From assembly GCA_013399015.1 (NCBI GenBank), contig VWZX01002696.1, positions 62,001 through 126,000 on the forward strand: DNA of 64,000 nt. The letters run 5' to 3'. The stretch is from Galbula dea. Taxonomy: Eukaryota > Chordata > Aves > Piciformes > Galbulidae. Below the pieces are notes generated by a model. The model did not search any database and had not been told where the DNA came from. It was given only the letters and a program-made list of their open reading frames with translations. The translations under genes were made by a program, and so were the position numbers. Positions 13,526 to 27,676 of this stretch are shown here, in pieces. How positions within the stretch are numbered: the stretch's first letter is position 1; every line of letters begins with the position of its first letter.

Positions 13526-13830
13526 TGTGGGGGTTGATACATTCCCTTGTGATGGACATCCAGCCCGGTGGTGAGGGGAGGGCCTAGAAGCCCCTCCTCA
13601 TATCTGACCTCTGCTTCATGGCCAGGCTGTCTCTGAAGGGTGTTCCACTGCCTGCTTTGCTGTGGGTTAGTAAGAACCAGGGTGGATCCACAGTGCAGCA
13701 GGTCAGTGGTTTGTCACAGATGTCCCCATTTCCTATCCTTCTGTCCTGTTGTGGTTGCACCAGCTCCATGGGTGAGCCCTGTTGCATACCAGCAGCACTG
13801 TGAAATAAAGGCTCTGTGGTGTGTTTCTGT
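13526..13830 (+). other. GC-richer patch with poly(A) signal, possible solo LTR or terminal exon
   Basis: The patch begins near TGTGGGGGTTGA and runs about 300 bp. It is clearly richer in G and C than its flanks. It ends in AATAAA at 13804-13809, followed directly by a GT-rich stretch (GGCTCTGTGGTGTGTTTCTGTG), the arrangement of a polyadenylation site. A TG start and a poly(A) signal near the 3' side fit a solo endogenous-retrovirus LTR, but I found no convincing target-site duplication and cannot assign a family. The alternative is the last exon of an unknown noncoding transcript. Overlapping frames of 61, 80 and 102 codons on both strands look like by-products of the base composition. Confidence 0.3.
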
Positions 13831-16800
13831 GCCAAAGAACAGCAGTTACGTGCAAATTCTTGAGCAAACCCTATGCAGCTGACTCTAGGCAACTATAACC
13901 ACATTCTGGATCGCTCTAGAAACCGGATCAGTAGTCTGTGTTAACTGTCTGTGGTTACAAACAGAGCTGCCACATCAGCTGAGGAAGCAGCTGTTTCCTG
14001 GGCTGGAGTCTGTTGATCCTCATACTCGGGTAATATTGTTCCACTGCCAATGAATGTAGCTGTACTTCTGAACTGTAAACAAACATGAACGTTGATGTCC
14101 TAGAGGAAGAAGGTATATTCATGATTTCCTACTGTATTTGCAGAGCCAGAAAGTGGTTTGCAGTAATAAGACACAAGCTTCCAAATTGATTTAAAAGATG
14201 TATGTGTGTAATTAATAAAATCTGCATAGCTACTTCTGTTGCTTGCACTGAGAAGTCTTGGAGAGAACTAATCTAGGTAGCAGGTTATCCCTGTGGTAAG
14301 GACTCAAATAAACATTCCTATTTCTGTATCATTTCACCTGGGCAGATACGTCTGATTACTCTGTCCCGTGCTATACTTCCCTTCGTGTCTTTGTACTTGC
14401 TTTCTGTTGTGAGACTGCAACTCAGCCCATCTTTGCCTGTGTTAGCAGCAAATTTGGAATCCATCCTTTTACAGAAATCAATTAAGCCAGCTCCTGTTCT
14501 CTGCAGTGGTTGTGTAACTTAAGATACTGCATTATCTACTAGACAAAAATAGCTGCGAGGGGGCTCAATGTGCTTAGGCAGGTCCTAGTAACTCAAAGGA
14601 AGGAGCTAGTGTCCAAGCTAGGAAAGAATATTACTGACTAGAGATGAAAAAGGTTGTATTCTGTAGAAGAAATTTGGAAGGTGATAGAGCCGAATACCTG
14701 GAATGCTGAAGTGGAGAGAAAATCAAGTAGGCACCTTTCTAGTGACCACAGTCCACAGCTGTCAGGAGCATGCTGCATACTCCCCCATTGCTTCCCCATG
14801 GTGACAGATGTCCTACTTTTGCAATTCAAAACTCTGGTCATGGTAACTTATGAATTATACAAGGAAAAAACACAAAAATCACTTCACCCATCGCTGAAAA
14901 GAAGCTACCTCTAGGCTGCAACATTCTAACTGTTTAATGGCGCAGGACAACAGCATAGAGCACTTATGACTTCAGGAAAATGTTAAGCATAAGATAGCTA
15001 TTCATTTTTTAAAAGTGACCAGGCTACAAATGCTCTAATGTTGCATGCATGGGAACACAGACACATATGTATTGCTTTTTCACCACCATGCTTTTTCAAG
15101 ACATTTTATACTTTATCTGATTGAAACCAGTGCCCTACCCTGTGTTGAAAAACTGACTTTCTAGATCATTACTATGAGCATTTCTAATAACAGCTGCACC
15201 TTCTCCTTGCTGACCTTTTGTACAAATAGATAGCCAAGCAAATCCTGGGTGGTTTAAAAGAAACAGTGAACTACTTTTCCAACAGCTCTGATTGCAAAAA
15301 TATATTTGCTTTGATTTATGAAAATTTAAAATCTTTTGGGCATAGGGGATCAAACTTTATGCATACTTAGTAGCATTTTTTTGCATTATTTATGTCTTCA
15401 ACTACAAAAAACAGCAGCAGCATTTATACTTGGAAAATAAATTGTGCAGTTAAATATGGCCAGAGTTAGTTGTCTGCAGAATAGACTTTCCACACTCTGA
15501 AAGAGGTAAAAATACTGTAACTAAAGAAGTTCAGAGAAAATATTTGAACAGAGAAAAGTACATAGGAGTGGCAGACCAGTCCTAGAAAATAGCGCAGTGC
15601 TGTTTTCTAGCAATGCGCCAAAAATTTGGCAAACTTGTAGGTATTGTGGCTTGAACTTGGGTGGGAATGATATTTTAATGTAGCTGCCTTTTCCACTTAC
15701 ATAAAAAGTATAAAAATACTCAATGTTATGAAAGGAAGGGACTGATCTAACCCTCCCAGTTCAGTGAACAAAGTGCAAAGTGTTAGACCTGCATTACTTG
15801 ATTTCATTCTGAATAACAAATATCAATTCACATGTTTGGAAATTGTTCTTCCTTTTTGTCTATCATGCACAAACATTTTTATTTTTAAGTATCCCAGTGC
15901 AGAAGTAGCAGAAAATTTAGATGGACTCCTTTCCTTCTTCTTTTTCTTCATGACATAATCCCACATTGACATCTCCACATCCCACATGGTTCCACAGTTG
16001 TATTCGTCTTTCTGGACCATACAAATCTGAAGGCTTTGGTGGCTTTGACATAGGTCAACCTTTTCAGAAATGCACAGTACTACTCTCACTTTCCATTTAA
16101 CTACTGTAATATATGCTTTACTCCTTCCTCCAAATTCTCTTGAGGTTAAATGCCATACAGTGTTTCCTGCAATCCTAGTAGTAGCTGCTTTGCTCAGGGC
16201 CTGGTGGGAGAAGAAACAAGTTGCAGATGACATTTACAGGATGAGGTGATGGCACAAGTTTAGGGCTAAATGGAGGTGCCAGACACTAATTGATTCACAT
16301 ATCAACCTCCTGCTATGCATGTCAGGTGGATATGGAGAATTATAGCTTACAGCTTGTCTACCACAAAGTTTGTTTCCAGTGTTTGGATATTCTCTCTCAT
16401 TATCTCTGCATTGTACATGATGTAATAGACTAAGAGGCTAGCAAAATAGGTTTGGGTTTTGAGATGCATCTAAAGATGAATAGCACTGAAAATCTTTGTC
16501 ATTGCTTCTGCCAAAGTAAATGTGTCTATATAATGCAATGGAGTATGTAACTGTAAGTGCTGTCATTGCAAACTGTCTTTTGGAGTTTCTGGTAAAGATT
16601 TGATTAGAACAGCCGGAGCTGAGATTCATTTGTGGATAGATGCTGTACTTGCATGACCTTAGGGCAGAAAAAAAATCCTGTCTTGTAATAGTCTAAATAT
16701 ATGAACAGGAAATGCATACTCCTCACTCTCATTACTTCAGTGAACTTAATATAAAATAACTTACCATTGCTGTAAGGTTAATAGTGCAGAGAAGTTCTCT

Positions 16801-19800
16801 TTCATCCTCTTTCTCCCAGGCCACATGGTGTTTCTCATAGCACAGTGGGCTGAGACTGTATTTAGAAATGCAGAGCTGTGTGGATACACATGTGCATGTG
16901 AAGGCAGGAATGTTTACTTTCCAAGTACTTGAAATGCACGAGAGAATAAGTGTACATTTTTTAATATATAGTTGCATCTGCTATAGCAAGTAGATCCTTA
17001 ATACCTAAATAACAAACATGGGTTTTGGGAAGACAAGAAGTATAACTGTCCTCTACATCCTGAGCCTCCATCTTCTTTCAAAACCATGCTGACTGTCCCT
17101 CAAAGCTTCCTCTAGAATGCTCCCAACTTCTTTGGTTATTGCTGCAGTGTCACACAGTAACTGGTAAGTCATCCAGAAGCTGTTCAGACCACCTTCAGAA
17201 AGGCCCCAAATCCAGCCTCTTGCCTCTTGTATATATTACAGTCAGAAAATAAACACAAAAAAACCCCCCAACCAGCCATCAAACAAAAATCCAGCATAGA
17301 TTCTACTATATTGTCTTCTACATATCTGCAAAATGCCTTCTCAATGCTTTGGCATGTATGGCATGAAGAAAGATGAGCTGTTGCACTTTTTCTTTCCTGA
17401 ACATTTCTTTATGCAGACTTCTACTATAGGATTACATGCTGGCAGAATAATGCCTGACAAGAATTGATAAAGAATTGCAACATGAATCCCTGCAGGGCAC
17501 ATTGGGGCAAGTTTGTTATAGGAACAGTCTTCCTCTGTTTACATGAACAAAAGCTGGGTTTGACAGTTTCACTGATCAGCAGCTTTGGGAGTGTGTGAAC
17601 ACACTGTTTTTCTCTGTGGCTTTTTCTACAGTTTTCTCTATGGTAGCAACAATCTCTCTTTTTAAACTGTTCTCTTTCAGAGTGTTCTCACCCTGATTCC
17701 CACTGATACGCAGTTCTTTCCAATGCAAAGTTTACAGAGAGAGTATCACTGATCAAATTAATTTGCCTTGTACATTGATTTATAAATGAGAGCAAGTGAA
17801 GAGTGTGAATATCATGGGGAAAGCGTGTGGTGATTATAACTTGGTTTTTGTATACTTTCCATTGAGATTTATTTCCACAATTATTAGATAACAATCCATC
17901 TAAACTAAAATTGTGCACTGACTGAAAGCAGGTTACGCCTATGTTTGTGCTGATACAGATACAGTTACATTGGTAACTTCTGTTACCAAGTCTGTTACCA
18001 AGGGCTAAATTTCAACCACAGTGTAATCACCATCCTTGTGTAGGGAAAGGGATCTGTTTCAGTCAGATAGCTCCTCAAAATTCAGTCAGGCTGATGAACC
18101 TGTACATGCTACTTCATGTTGAAAGGAGGCATTTTATTTTCCAGAGATTTTAGTCCTGAATTCTGCCCAGACACAGTGTGGCACCTGTATTTAAAAATTA
18201 CATTTGCTGTGCTCATGGTTTTTGTGGAAGTCACATGCAAATAAGAGTCATTCATTTTTGGATTATGCTTTCCTTCTTCTGAGCCCACCAGAAAAGTCCT
18301 GTTCTGTAGCAGTACTCCATGAAGCTTCTGTACCTTAGAGGACAGGAGCAGAGCATCTCCTCAGCTCAGGATGGCTGTGTGCTCTCAAGGCAGTAGTAGA
18401 ATTCACATGACAAGTTTCCAACCCAGGGCAGATGAAAGTGTTCTCTCCCTGAGAGTTAAATGGTGAGAGTACAAATTAATTTGAGATTATTACTGTGCAG
18501 TCTTGGCAGTATGTTGACTCATGACACAAGAGCATGGCAATGGGAGATCTCATGATTTTACACTGGTTTAATTCTACTGACATCAGTGGAATCATTTTTG
18601 ATTTATGCCAGCATGAACATACTTTAACTGAGGCCAGGTGAGAAGGTGGACTGAGTTGTAAATTTTACATTGCCAGTGGCATCATCAGAAAGATTCTGCT
18701 TCTTACTCCGTTTTGCAGAATTACTTAAATCATCCTGACTTTTCTGAACTCAGACTAGGGACACTTTTTGATTCATGGTATCACAAGTGACCATCTAGAT
18801 AAAAATGTAGAGAGGAGCAGGGTTTTTTCTTTGCTTTTAAAAACATCTGAAAGATTCTTTAAGTATACAGGTGCTGCTTCATTGCACATTTCCCGTGAGT
18901 CATTTTGCAGCTGTGCTGTAGCACTGGACTTAAAGAAATACAGTAGCAATTGTAGACAATCTTTTTTCCCCTTCACCTTGTTTTCCCCTTTTTCCTTTTT
19001 TTTTTTAAATCTTCTGTTCCCTTTCATTCCTTTCTCCTTAGTATATGGTGTGACTGTACAGAAAACTATCCTCACTGACAGACAGAAAATAGAAAATGGC
19101 AAGGCTGCTATAGCTATCCCTGATTTGTATTCTAAAAAGGATAATTTTGCTAACCATATGCTGAGAAAATTTGCATCAAAATTAATGGGAAGCACAGCAG
19201 CATTTTTCATGGTAGCATGGTCAAACTTTTAAGTCCAAATTAAAAAGGACCTTAATCGTTCAGCTTCTTGTTATTTGCTTTTCCTGCTACACCCACTTCC
19301 GCCACTTGGAATGGTGATTAAACAAAGAAGTAGCAAAATCAGTTGCAGCCAGAGATTCTTGTGTGCCCCTTCTTTTGCCTTGACTTCCTTTAACTTGTTG
19401 CTGGCATTCTCTGTGAGAACAATTGTAGTAGAAGTGGTTTCAGGTGACTGTTTCTTTGAAAAATTTCTGCTGCCTATAAAACTCTTCCTTAGAAGAGCAA
19501 AATGTGTGAAGTAAGTCCAGCTTCTAGTCTGCAAGTGCTGTGATTTTGAACAGCTCGACTGTGCTGAGGTAGGAGGAGATGCAGCCAGTTCACAAAATTA
19601 AATTCACAAGCTTCATCTCCTGTGAGTCCAAGTGGATGGTTAGACTTCATTTCTGCACATTTCTTTTCATGTTCGTTACACAGTCATCTATAACATACAT
19701 CATCTTTCCTAACAAAGCTATAAATTCACTTCCCCAACAGGTCTTTGTGGAAGAAGAGTTATTTTTTTCCTACTACCTGTTGTAAAGCTAGTTTGAATAG

Positions 19801-22800
19801 GTAATGCATTCATAAATGATGATTGTAATTTCTAGGCAACTTCCACAGGGCTGCAAAGTACATGTTAGATAGCCCTTCCATCCATCTACTTCAGTCTCTG
19901 TTCGCTTTCCAGACTGCAGAGCTGGAGAGAGTTACGAAGGAGACAACAGAGGACTACTCTATTCAGCCAGTGTTGTCCTGCCTCTGGATTTACAGGCACA
20001 ATCCAACCCAGAGTATTTTTCAGACATGGAAGCAGTTTCTTACTAAGGACAGGAAACTGCACACATCAGGAGAATTGTGTACACAAAAGAAAGAAATTCA
20101 GTTTGTAAAATGGTAGAAGGTGCACACAGCAGACACTATTATAAAACAGGAGTCCCTAGACAAAGCTGTCATTAACAAACACGAGGTACTATCTTGTGAA
20201 GGTTCACTTAGCTTCACTGGCTGAAAAATGGCTTTAGTCTGTGTTGAAAAGCTATTTAAATATAGTATTATAGCATTGTCACTGATATAATCTGCAAGGA
20301 CTAAATGGCAAGAAGGCTAAAAACAAATTCATGGTAGTTGTGAAACTGATAGGCATTCGTTACATCATCGAGTGAGCAAACACTTCAGTTTGGAATTAGC
20401 CTTTTTGTGTACAGAAACAGATACATTTGCAAATGCTAGTTTAGGAAGCTACTTTGAAAATGAGATTAAAAGGCAAAGGGGAAATCATACCTCCCTATGA
20501 ATGGTGTGCTTTGACAGTTTCATATCGCCAAAGCCTTTCTTCTTTTCTGCTGAGCTAATTAGGATTTCATATAACCTAGTGTCATCAGTTAACTTATAGG
20601 ATATTCATTCTCTTTAGAGAATTATGCTATTGAAGCATGTTCTAATCAGCTGGTATTAGTGCTATTGTGTTGAGTATTAGCAGTAGAATGTGTGTGGGGT
20701 TTGGGGTGTGTGAAAAGGAGTCAGACTTCAAATGCCAAACCAGACCAAGAGCTATTCTGGTACACTCAACCAGGGATTTATCAACACTGCTGTTTTTTTC
20801 AGATTGTGCATATGGCTCTTTTATACTTAACTATAAATAGAAAAGACATGCAATCACTGGTGTAACCTTAGTATGTTTTCAATATATATTTAAATTGTCT
20901 GGCATTTGCTTAGGGGCTTCAAATTCCTCATTATATATGCAAAGAAAAGGAGTGAATAGTTTTGTAAGTCTACAAATTATACAGCTTAATTCAAACTCAG
21001 ATTTTAAAGTATTTACTCAATTGCCTATAAATCATATAAGTACTGACAAGTCTCTGAAAAATACTGCAAGGACATAGTTTTAAAAAGTTCAGACTATGTT
21101 CTTTAGTTTATGACTTTTAAAAATTGATGATATATACCTCATTTAGTTTTGTTTAGGTACAAGTGGAAGTGTTAATATATGCAGGTTACCGTGGACTTGA
21201 TTAAAGCTGCATTAGTTAGAACTCAAGCTTATGTTGCTTTGGAAACCTAGCCATTTGGGCTGAAATATTCCATTCATTTCGTTGCCTAAAATGTATGTTT
21301 TGGAAAGGCTAAGCGAGACTTTGGGGATTTCTTCACTTATTTGGTTTGAGTGAATTATGCATTCTCTTACTTGAATAATACTTAAACTACATCATAAACT
21401 GAAATATCACCTATAAAGAATCCTTTCCAAGCGATAGTGCATAAGAAATTGGCTTTGCCCAGCCTGATGTGTGAGCACATGGAATCTGACTTCTAAGTGT
21501 TTGCACCAGAATTGTTTTCTTTATTTTGCTGAGCTCGTTACTGTGCACCTAGGAAAGGATGTCCTTTATATGCGTGCATCCTAATAAATTTTGCAATGAG
21601 CAGGCTCGGCAGCCAAGGTCAAGGTTAAGGTGGGGAGCTCTTACAACTGTATAGGATCATTCATCCAGACTTCTGAGCAAATAGAAGAGAGAATCCTTTC
21701 CTGCAGCCTGCCTGTGTTTGTAACACTCAGTTAAAACAGTTTTCAGTTAAGAGTAATGGTATTACAGTAGAATATTGCAGCAAAATGTCAAATAATATAG
21801 CAGAATTGAAAGGTAGCCTGTACTTAAATATCTGCAAGAGGCAGTAGGATTCTGATAATGCTGTTATTTAGACAGGTGTTATTACTGCACAGGACTGCAG
21901 AGATACAGAACAGTAAGATCTTTCTGCTTAGAGATACACAACTTAAGTAAAAGACGAGAGGCAAGTGATAATACAGCAGAGGCATCATGGGTAAACAAGG
22001 AAACAGCCTTGGTCAGTATGAGAGGAATGCTTTCAACACACGTTCTGTTTAAGGCCTGCCAACTTTTTGCAGATAAAGGAGTTAAGAGTTCTATTGCAAG
22101 GAGGTCTTTTCAAGAATGAAGAAGGTACAAAAATGCTGATGTGACCATTAATGAACCTTAAGAGAGGCTGATATTTCTGCCAAATCAGAGACGAGAGTTT
22201 CTATTTCAGTGTTTTAAGAGATCTGGTAGTTAGGTAAATGGGAAATGTGTTAATTTAAGGAAAGGCTGTGAAGAAATAAAGGCAAACTTTTTAGTGTTCT
22301 TTATGTAGACCATATTACATATTTTTCATACAATTTTATGACAGTCTGCAGTTGTCAGTCACCTTTGAGGTTTTTCTTGCTACACATGCCTGTTTAAATA
22401 CTTCGGAAAAATAAGATGTTATTTTTTGAGAATGCTTTATAGTCCCTTCAACTGAACAAGAAAAAAACTCAATAACTAGAAAAACAAATGTTGTCAGTTC
22501 AGGATTCAGTTAAACCTGGCATTTATAGAGCCCTCTTACAAAGACTACTTTGAGTAGTTTGTAATAGCAGAGCTACTCAGATCATCACATAGATGAAAGG
22601 TTATTCCACTGGGAGTATTAAATTTAAACTGGTCATCTCTGGTTTGGCTTTTGAAATATGACAAGAGAATCAATGATTGCTACTATTAAAAATATGAGGA
22701 AGCCTTTGGCTTGCTAGCAGTCTAGATATTAACAATTTTGAAGTCTTCATACCAAGGGACTATTAAGATGAAACAGTAGCTTTAAATTAACTACCATCAT

Positions 22801-25800
22801 TCCCTCAATTTATCCTGGAGGAGAGGAGTAATTAGGCTTGTTTATCTGAGAGAAATAAAAGATTAAATTATAGGGAATGTCCCTAAACTGACCCTGAGAC
22901 TAAATTGAGTTTACCAGACACTTCATCTTCAGCTTTTTGGCTCCCATTCTTTTCAAGCATATTCCCTCTTTCTCTTTAAACCGAAAAATGCCAAACCATG
23001 AAATAAATTTGTGTATTTTCCTGTTAGCAAAGTCAATGATCCCATGCTTCAGAAAACATACATCCTATTTTTTCTTCTATAAAAGTTGATACAGTATTGT
23101 AGGAAAGATTTTGAATTATGTTACAGAGAATAAAGGCACAGCCTTTTTTTTTTTTGTTAGTAGGGTGATATTCCTCTGCCTCTTCAGTTCCAGCTACATC
23201 CTCATTCTTCTCCTACTTACTCCAGGTGAAAGTAACACTTTTCTTTGATGGCCAAATCCATGAAACTGTAAAAATGAGGTTTTCAGGACTGTAATGAATT
23301 AATTCCCAAATAGCAGAGCGTCAATGCAGTTGTCTTTTTAGCACATTGCTACCTTTTACCTTGCCACACATCATCATGCATAGAATTGGAAAATTTTGAA
23401 TGCATTGTGTGTAGGCCATTGCTGGCAACTTTGGACAACTTAAGGATTTGTATCAGCTCCTGGAAAGAGGATTCAGGGGCAGCTCTGCTGCAGTTAGTGC
23501 TAATGATCAGCAATGAGAATGAAAGCAGAAGAAACTCATAAGGTTTTGGAAGTTATTAATATTGACAAAACCTTGTAAAATGATTGTTTTAAAAAAAGAG
23601 GGTTTCTGATTTCTCTACTGGCTATTTTTATACCCATTGTTAAGTTTACTAAGTAACTTATTTCATTGAGCTTTAAGAATAAAATTCACAAAGCCATTTA
23701 AAGAAACTGCTATGATAGCTTTTCCACATTTCCCTGATGAATATTTCACGCTTCCGTTAGAGTTTTTTCTTCTATTTCTAGCTGGGGCATGCAACTCATT
23801 CCATATTTAAAGACCATTCAGTAGCATAGCTCCAAGCCAAGCAGTGGCCCTGTTTGAGATGAAATAGCTTTGGTGAAAGCTGACTCTGTCTTTACTGTAT
23901 GGTGTCAGGCTTTAAGGGAAGATCATCTATATATGAAGAAGAACAACCTAGGTGAAGATGTTGAAAGTAAACCACTCAATGTTTATTTCTGATTTCATCA
24001 CCTTCTTTGCAGCTTGTCGAATGGTTTGAAATATCTCTGATTTGTGTGTTTTCTTTCCTATTTAGGTAGTAGACTGTTTCTTGCTACGTTATTAGATGTT
24101 AGTATACATGCAAATAGCTAAATTGGTCCAAGTGTCACATGAAGGATAGATGTGTGTTTTGTAGCTGCAGTGATGACCCTCCTCCTTGGCAGAGTGAAAG
24201 GGTAATTGTAAAATGTGTTGTTTCATGTGCTATATACAGCAATTTACACACGTGTGTATGGGGATGAAAAGGAATTGGGTTTCCATTTGTATGGGGAAGA
24301 ATACAAGGAAGGAGGATTTGATTATCAATCAGTAGAAGGAAAAATGCTATTTTACTTACAGATTAGTCTGGTATGTCCAACTTACGCAGATTCCTCTGCA
24401 GATCTGTCTTATCTGTTCCACAGGCAGCCCCTGAAAATGGACATTTCTCTTTTCTCTCCAGTTGAAGGGGTTATTGCTTCTTTTTTTATTTATGCTTCCC
24501 AACTGTCAAAATAAGACAGATTGTAAGATCCTCCAAGTTAATAGTCTTATGGATATGTACAAAATATTCCTATCTGGAAGTGCTGATGTGGCTTCCTGCT
24601 TGTTCTTGTAGCAATTCACATTAGTTTGTCTTGATACAGAATTAATGCTTAGCTATCCAGGTTAAGTTAAGCAGACTTCATCTATATTATATTTTCATAT
24701 TCTGACATTATGACACAGTGACATCTCACCCATTCCAGTTAGTTTACATTACCGATGAGTTAGTCACAGAAACTTAAACAAGTTTCTTTGTAGCATCACA
24801 AAAGAATTTAACAAACGGCAACTTTATGCAACTTCTTTGTAAATTCTTGTATTCTTTCATATGGGACTGAGGCTGCTGGAAGTCAAGAGTAATACTGAAC
24901 ACTGTCCATGGGCATGTGTAGCATTCCTCTGAAGCCTGCTCAGGTACCATCTGCAGTGGCTCTTGAAGCATCTGTGCGAGTGTATAGATACCTGTGTAGC
25001 TATTTTAGTATATTCATGGGAAATGCTAATCATCAGTCAGAATTCAGTCCATCCTCATGGGATTAAGAAAGTGCTTGATTACTGAAGAGAAAGTTCCAGC
25101 TTATGTAAATTTATTTTATGCAGTGTGACTGCAAGTCTCACACATTTATTTTTTGCTAAATCTTGACATTTGGAATTAAACAATCCCAGAGGGAGAGAAC
25201 ATTTTTCAGCATATAAGGAACTATTGTCTTTGTGAGTTTTAAACTCTTCCATTTAGTGTGGTTTTCAGTTTCTTTAGAGGGTTTTGTCATTGACTTTAAT
25301 TGATATATTTTCACAAACACTGAAATTTAACATTATAACTACTGTTTTTCAGATGCTTGAAAAACATAGACTGTTCTATCAGTATAAAATTACTATGAAG
25401 GGCAATGATATCAGCATTATGTGATGATTAGTATTTATTGTAGCAATGCACTCTTGATAGGGATTGAACATAATAGAGAAGATACTGTGAACATGAAGAC
25501 AGCTAAAGAGCTCTGGACCTTATCAGAAAGTAGGTTTTGCAGGCAATGCTGTAGTTAGTTTTGGAAGCTTATATAATCATACAGAAAACTGTCACTCACC
25601 TGCAGTCCCTGGGGAACTTCTCTGAGGCCAACCTTTGTAAGCGTATTAGCAGCCTGCACCTCTCACGGAAGTTTCTGAGATTCGTAGTAAAAAGTAATGC
25701 TGACTTCCTTCAATACTGATATTAAAAATTTATTTAGCCTAGAGATATCAAGGGGAAATTGAAGATGCTAAAAGACAGGTATGGCTTGACATCAGACAGA

Positions 25801-26074
25801 CTTAGTTTAAGGTAGAACTGTAACTTAACAGCTGGACGGGAAGATACTGTAGTAGGCTGTTTAGAACTTGCTCCTAGAGTCTTGGATCGAGATCCTCCAA
25901 ATATTGACCATATTTAGTACTCAAAAGTCACAGATTTGGTTTTAGCATAAGTATATGTAGAAACTGACTGTGTGTCCTTAGAATAGATGTTTACTATGCA
26001 TAGAAAAGCTTGGGATGAGCAGGCTTTTGGGGAAGGGAAAATGAAATCAGCTATTAAGAAGTGCTGAGGAAGTG

Positions 26075-26393
26075 TTTGGGGATGCTTGTAAATATGTGAA
26101 GGGTGGGTGTCAGGAGGATGGGGTCAGGCTTTTCTCAGTGAAGCCCAGTGACAAGACAAGGGTTGCAAGCTGAAGCATAGGTGGTTACGTGTGAATATAA
26201 GAAAAAATTTTTTCCCAGTTCAGGTGCCAGAGCACTGGAACAGGCTGCCCAGGGACGTTGTGGAGTCTCCTTCATTCAAAGCCCATCTGGACACGCTTCT
26301 GTGTGACCTGGTCTAGGGAATCCTGCTGTGGCAGGGGGGTTGGACTAGATGATCTTTGAAGGTCCCTTCCAACTCCTAACATTCTGTGATTCT
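26075..26393 (+). mobile_element. CR1 3'-end insertion, relatively young
   Basis: A 5'-truncated CR1 copy of about 320 bp on plus. Diagnostic stretches include AAGGGTGGGTGTCAGGAGGATGG, GAGCACTGGAACAGGCTGCCCAGGGA, GTTGTGGAGTCTCCTTC, GGGGGGTTGGACTAGATGATC and AGGTCCCTTCCAACTCC, ending in ATTCTGTGATTCT. This is the end of ORF2 plus the CR1 3' UTR. Similarity to the usual CR1 3' end is high across the whole length, so this insertion is younger than the 9.9-11.6 kb copy. No intact coding frame remains. Confidence 0.92.
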
Positions 26394-27676
26394 TTATGTT
26401 TGGTATCAGCAGACCATAATTCCTCTCAGTAGGTGTTCTCATGAAAAATCCTTGCATAGTTTCTGTTCCTGGAGCAGAGTAAATAAACAGATAAAGAAAA
26501 GCAGCCACTTGGATAGGTTAAGAAGGTGTCTTAAGAACTGTTTGGAAATAAACCTTATTCATTTGAAAGCTTTCGAATTTGTTGCAGAAGGTGACTGCAG
26601 AATAATTGTTTCTTAAACAGTCACTTATTTTGGTGAGGTTTTTTTAGCTGGAAAAGTAGCTAAAACACAGTCCTAGAAAGTAGTGAGCTTTATTTATATG
26701 TTTGTAAGCATTTTATGTTCTGTCTTGAGACTGCATGATCGGTAAGACACAGTCACAACCACAGAATGATTGTTATTTACAAGTTAAATAGTATGGAAAA
26801 TGTAGAAATCAATAGAAAAAAATATTACAAACTAGATGCTTGTTTGTACATCAGTAGTAAAGGAAAGTTCGTATATGGTGCTGGAGTATGTATTGCATCC
26901 TGTGGCGGCTGCTTTTCATATTTACTAAGCCACAGTGTGATGGCATGGAGCCAAATATGTCAGTCTTTCACCAGCTCAGTGTTTCACAATAAGTAGGGAA
27001 TCCCCAGTTTACTTACTGAGGAAGCTCTCCCCCTCCTTTTCAGTTAATGCCAAAGAGGTGGAGTTGGAGCTGAGCAGAATATGATGTTCTTTAATGTTGT
27101 TTGTCCTCAAGGCTTTCACTCTATACACACTTTACCTGATTTAATGTACCTGTGAACTTTACCCAGAATTTATGTTTCATGTTGTAAAAACCCATCATTT
27201 AGACCCTAAGCTGTAAACTCCATGATTTTCATAGAAATTCAGAAGTTTGTTTGTTATGTGGCAGACAAAGACAGTTTTGTTTTAGACGCAGTGTGTCCTT
27301 CTAGCTGAAGAGAATGGTCTGCCAAGAAATTAAATAAAGAGAAAGATACATGTGGTGCTGAGGAGGTGAGTAGGAGTCCTATAAAATGTGTGACTTTGTG
27401 CTTAAGATTTTTTAACATGGTCAAAAATAACTCCTCACATTCTGTGTAAGGTAAGAACAGAACATGCGTTACAATATAAACCCAGATCTGTAGCAAGCTA
27501 AGATTTATGCAAGGCAAAACATACAAGGATGTTTGTCCTGGCGTACTGTAAAGCCAGCCAAGAAAGTGTTTTGTATTGGACGCGGGCTGTGGCATTTTGG
27601 TAGAGGCTCAAGAGTCAAATCCATCACAGTCATACACAGAAATGCCATGGTCTAGTCAAGGGAACAGTCTGTCCAG
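26394..27676. other. Intergenic stretch between two CR1 copies, no gene seen
   Basis: AT-rich, CpG-poor sequence. Frames of 76-113 codons on either strand show no domain. Nothing identifiable as a repeat or RNA gene. Confidence 0.55.

Larger units (their letters stand above)
11616..26074. other. Intergenic stretch, no supported gene
   Basis: About 14.5 kb of mostly AT-rich, CpG-poor DNA. It includes a GC-richer patch with a poly(A) signal (about 13526-13830), a pair of long overlapping frames on opposite strands (18768-19232), homopolymer T runs (18996-19006 and 23144-23155) and a 25-base palindrome (12075-12099). Frames up to 154 codons occur but none shows a known domain. It may contain conserved noncoding elements, which cannot be recognised without alignment. 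Confidence 0.5.

Noticed and set aside
15823..16233. 136-codon minus-strand frame
   Set aside because: No domain, contains low-complexity lysine run from a T-rich stretch, no splice or promoter context. Likely chance.
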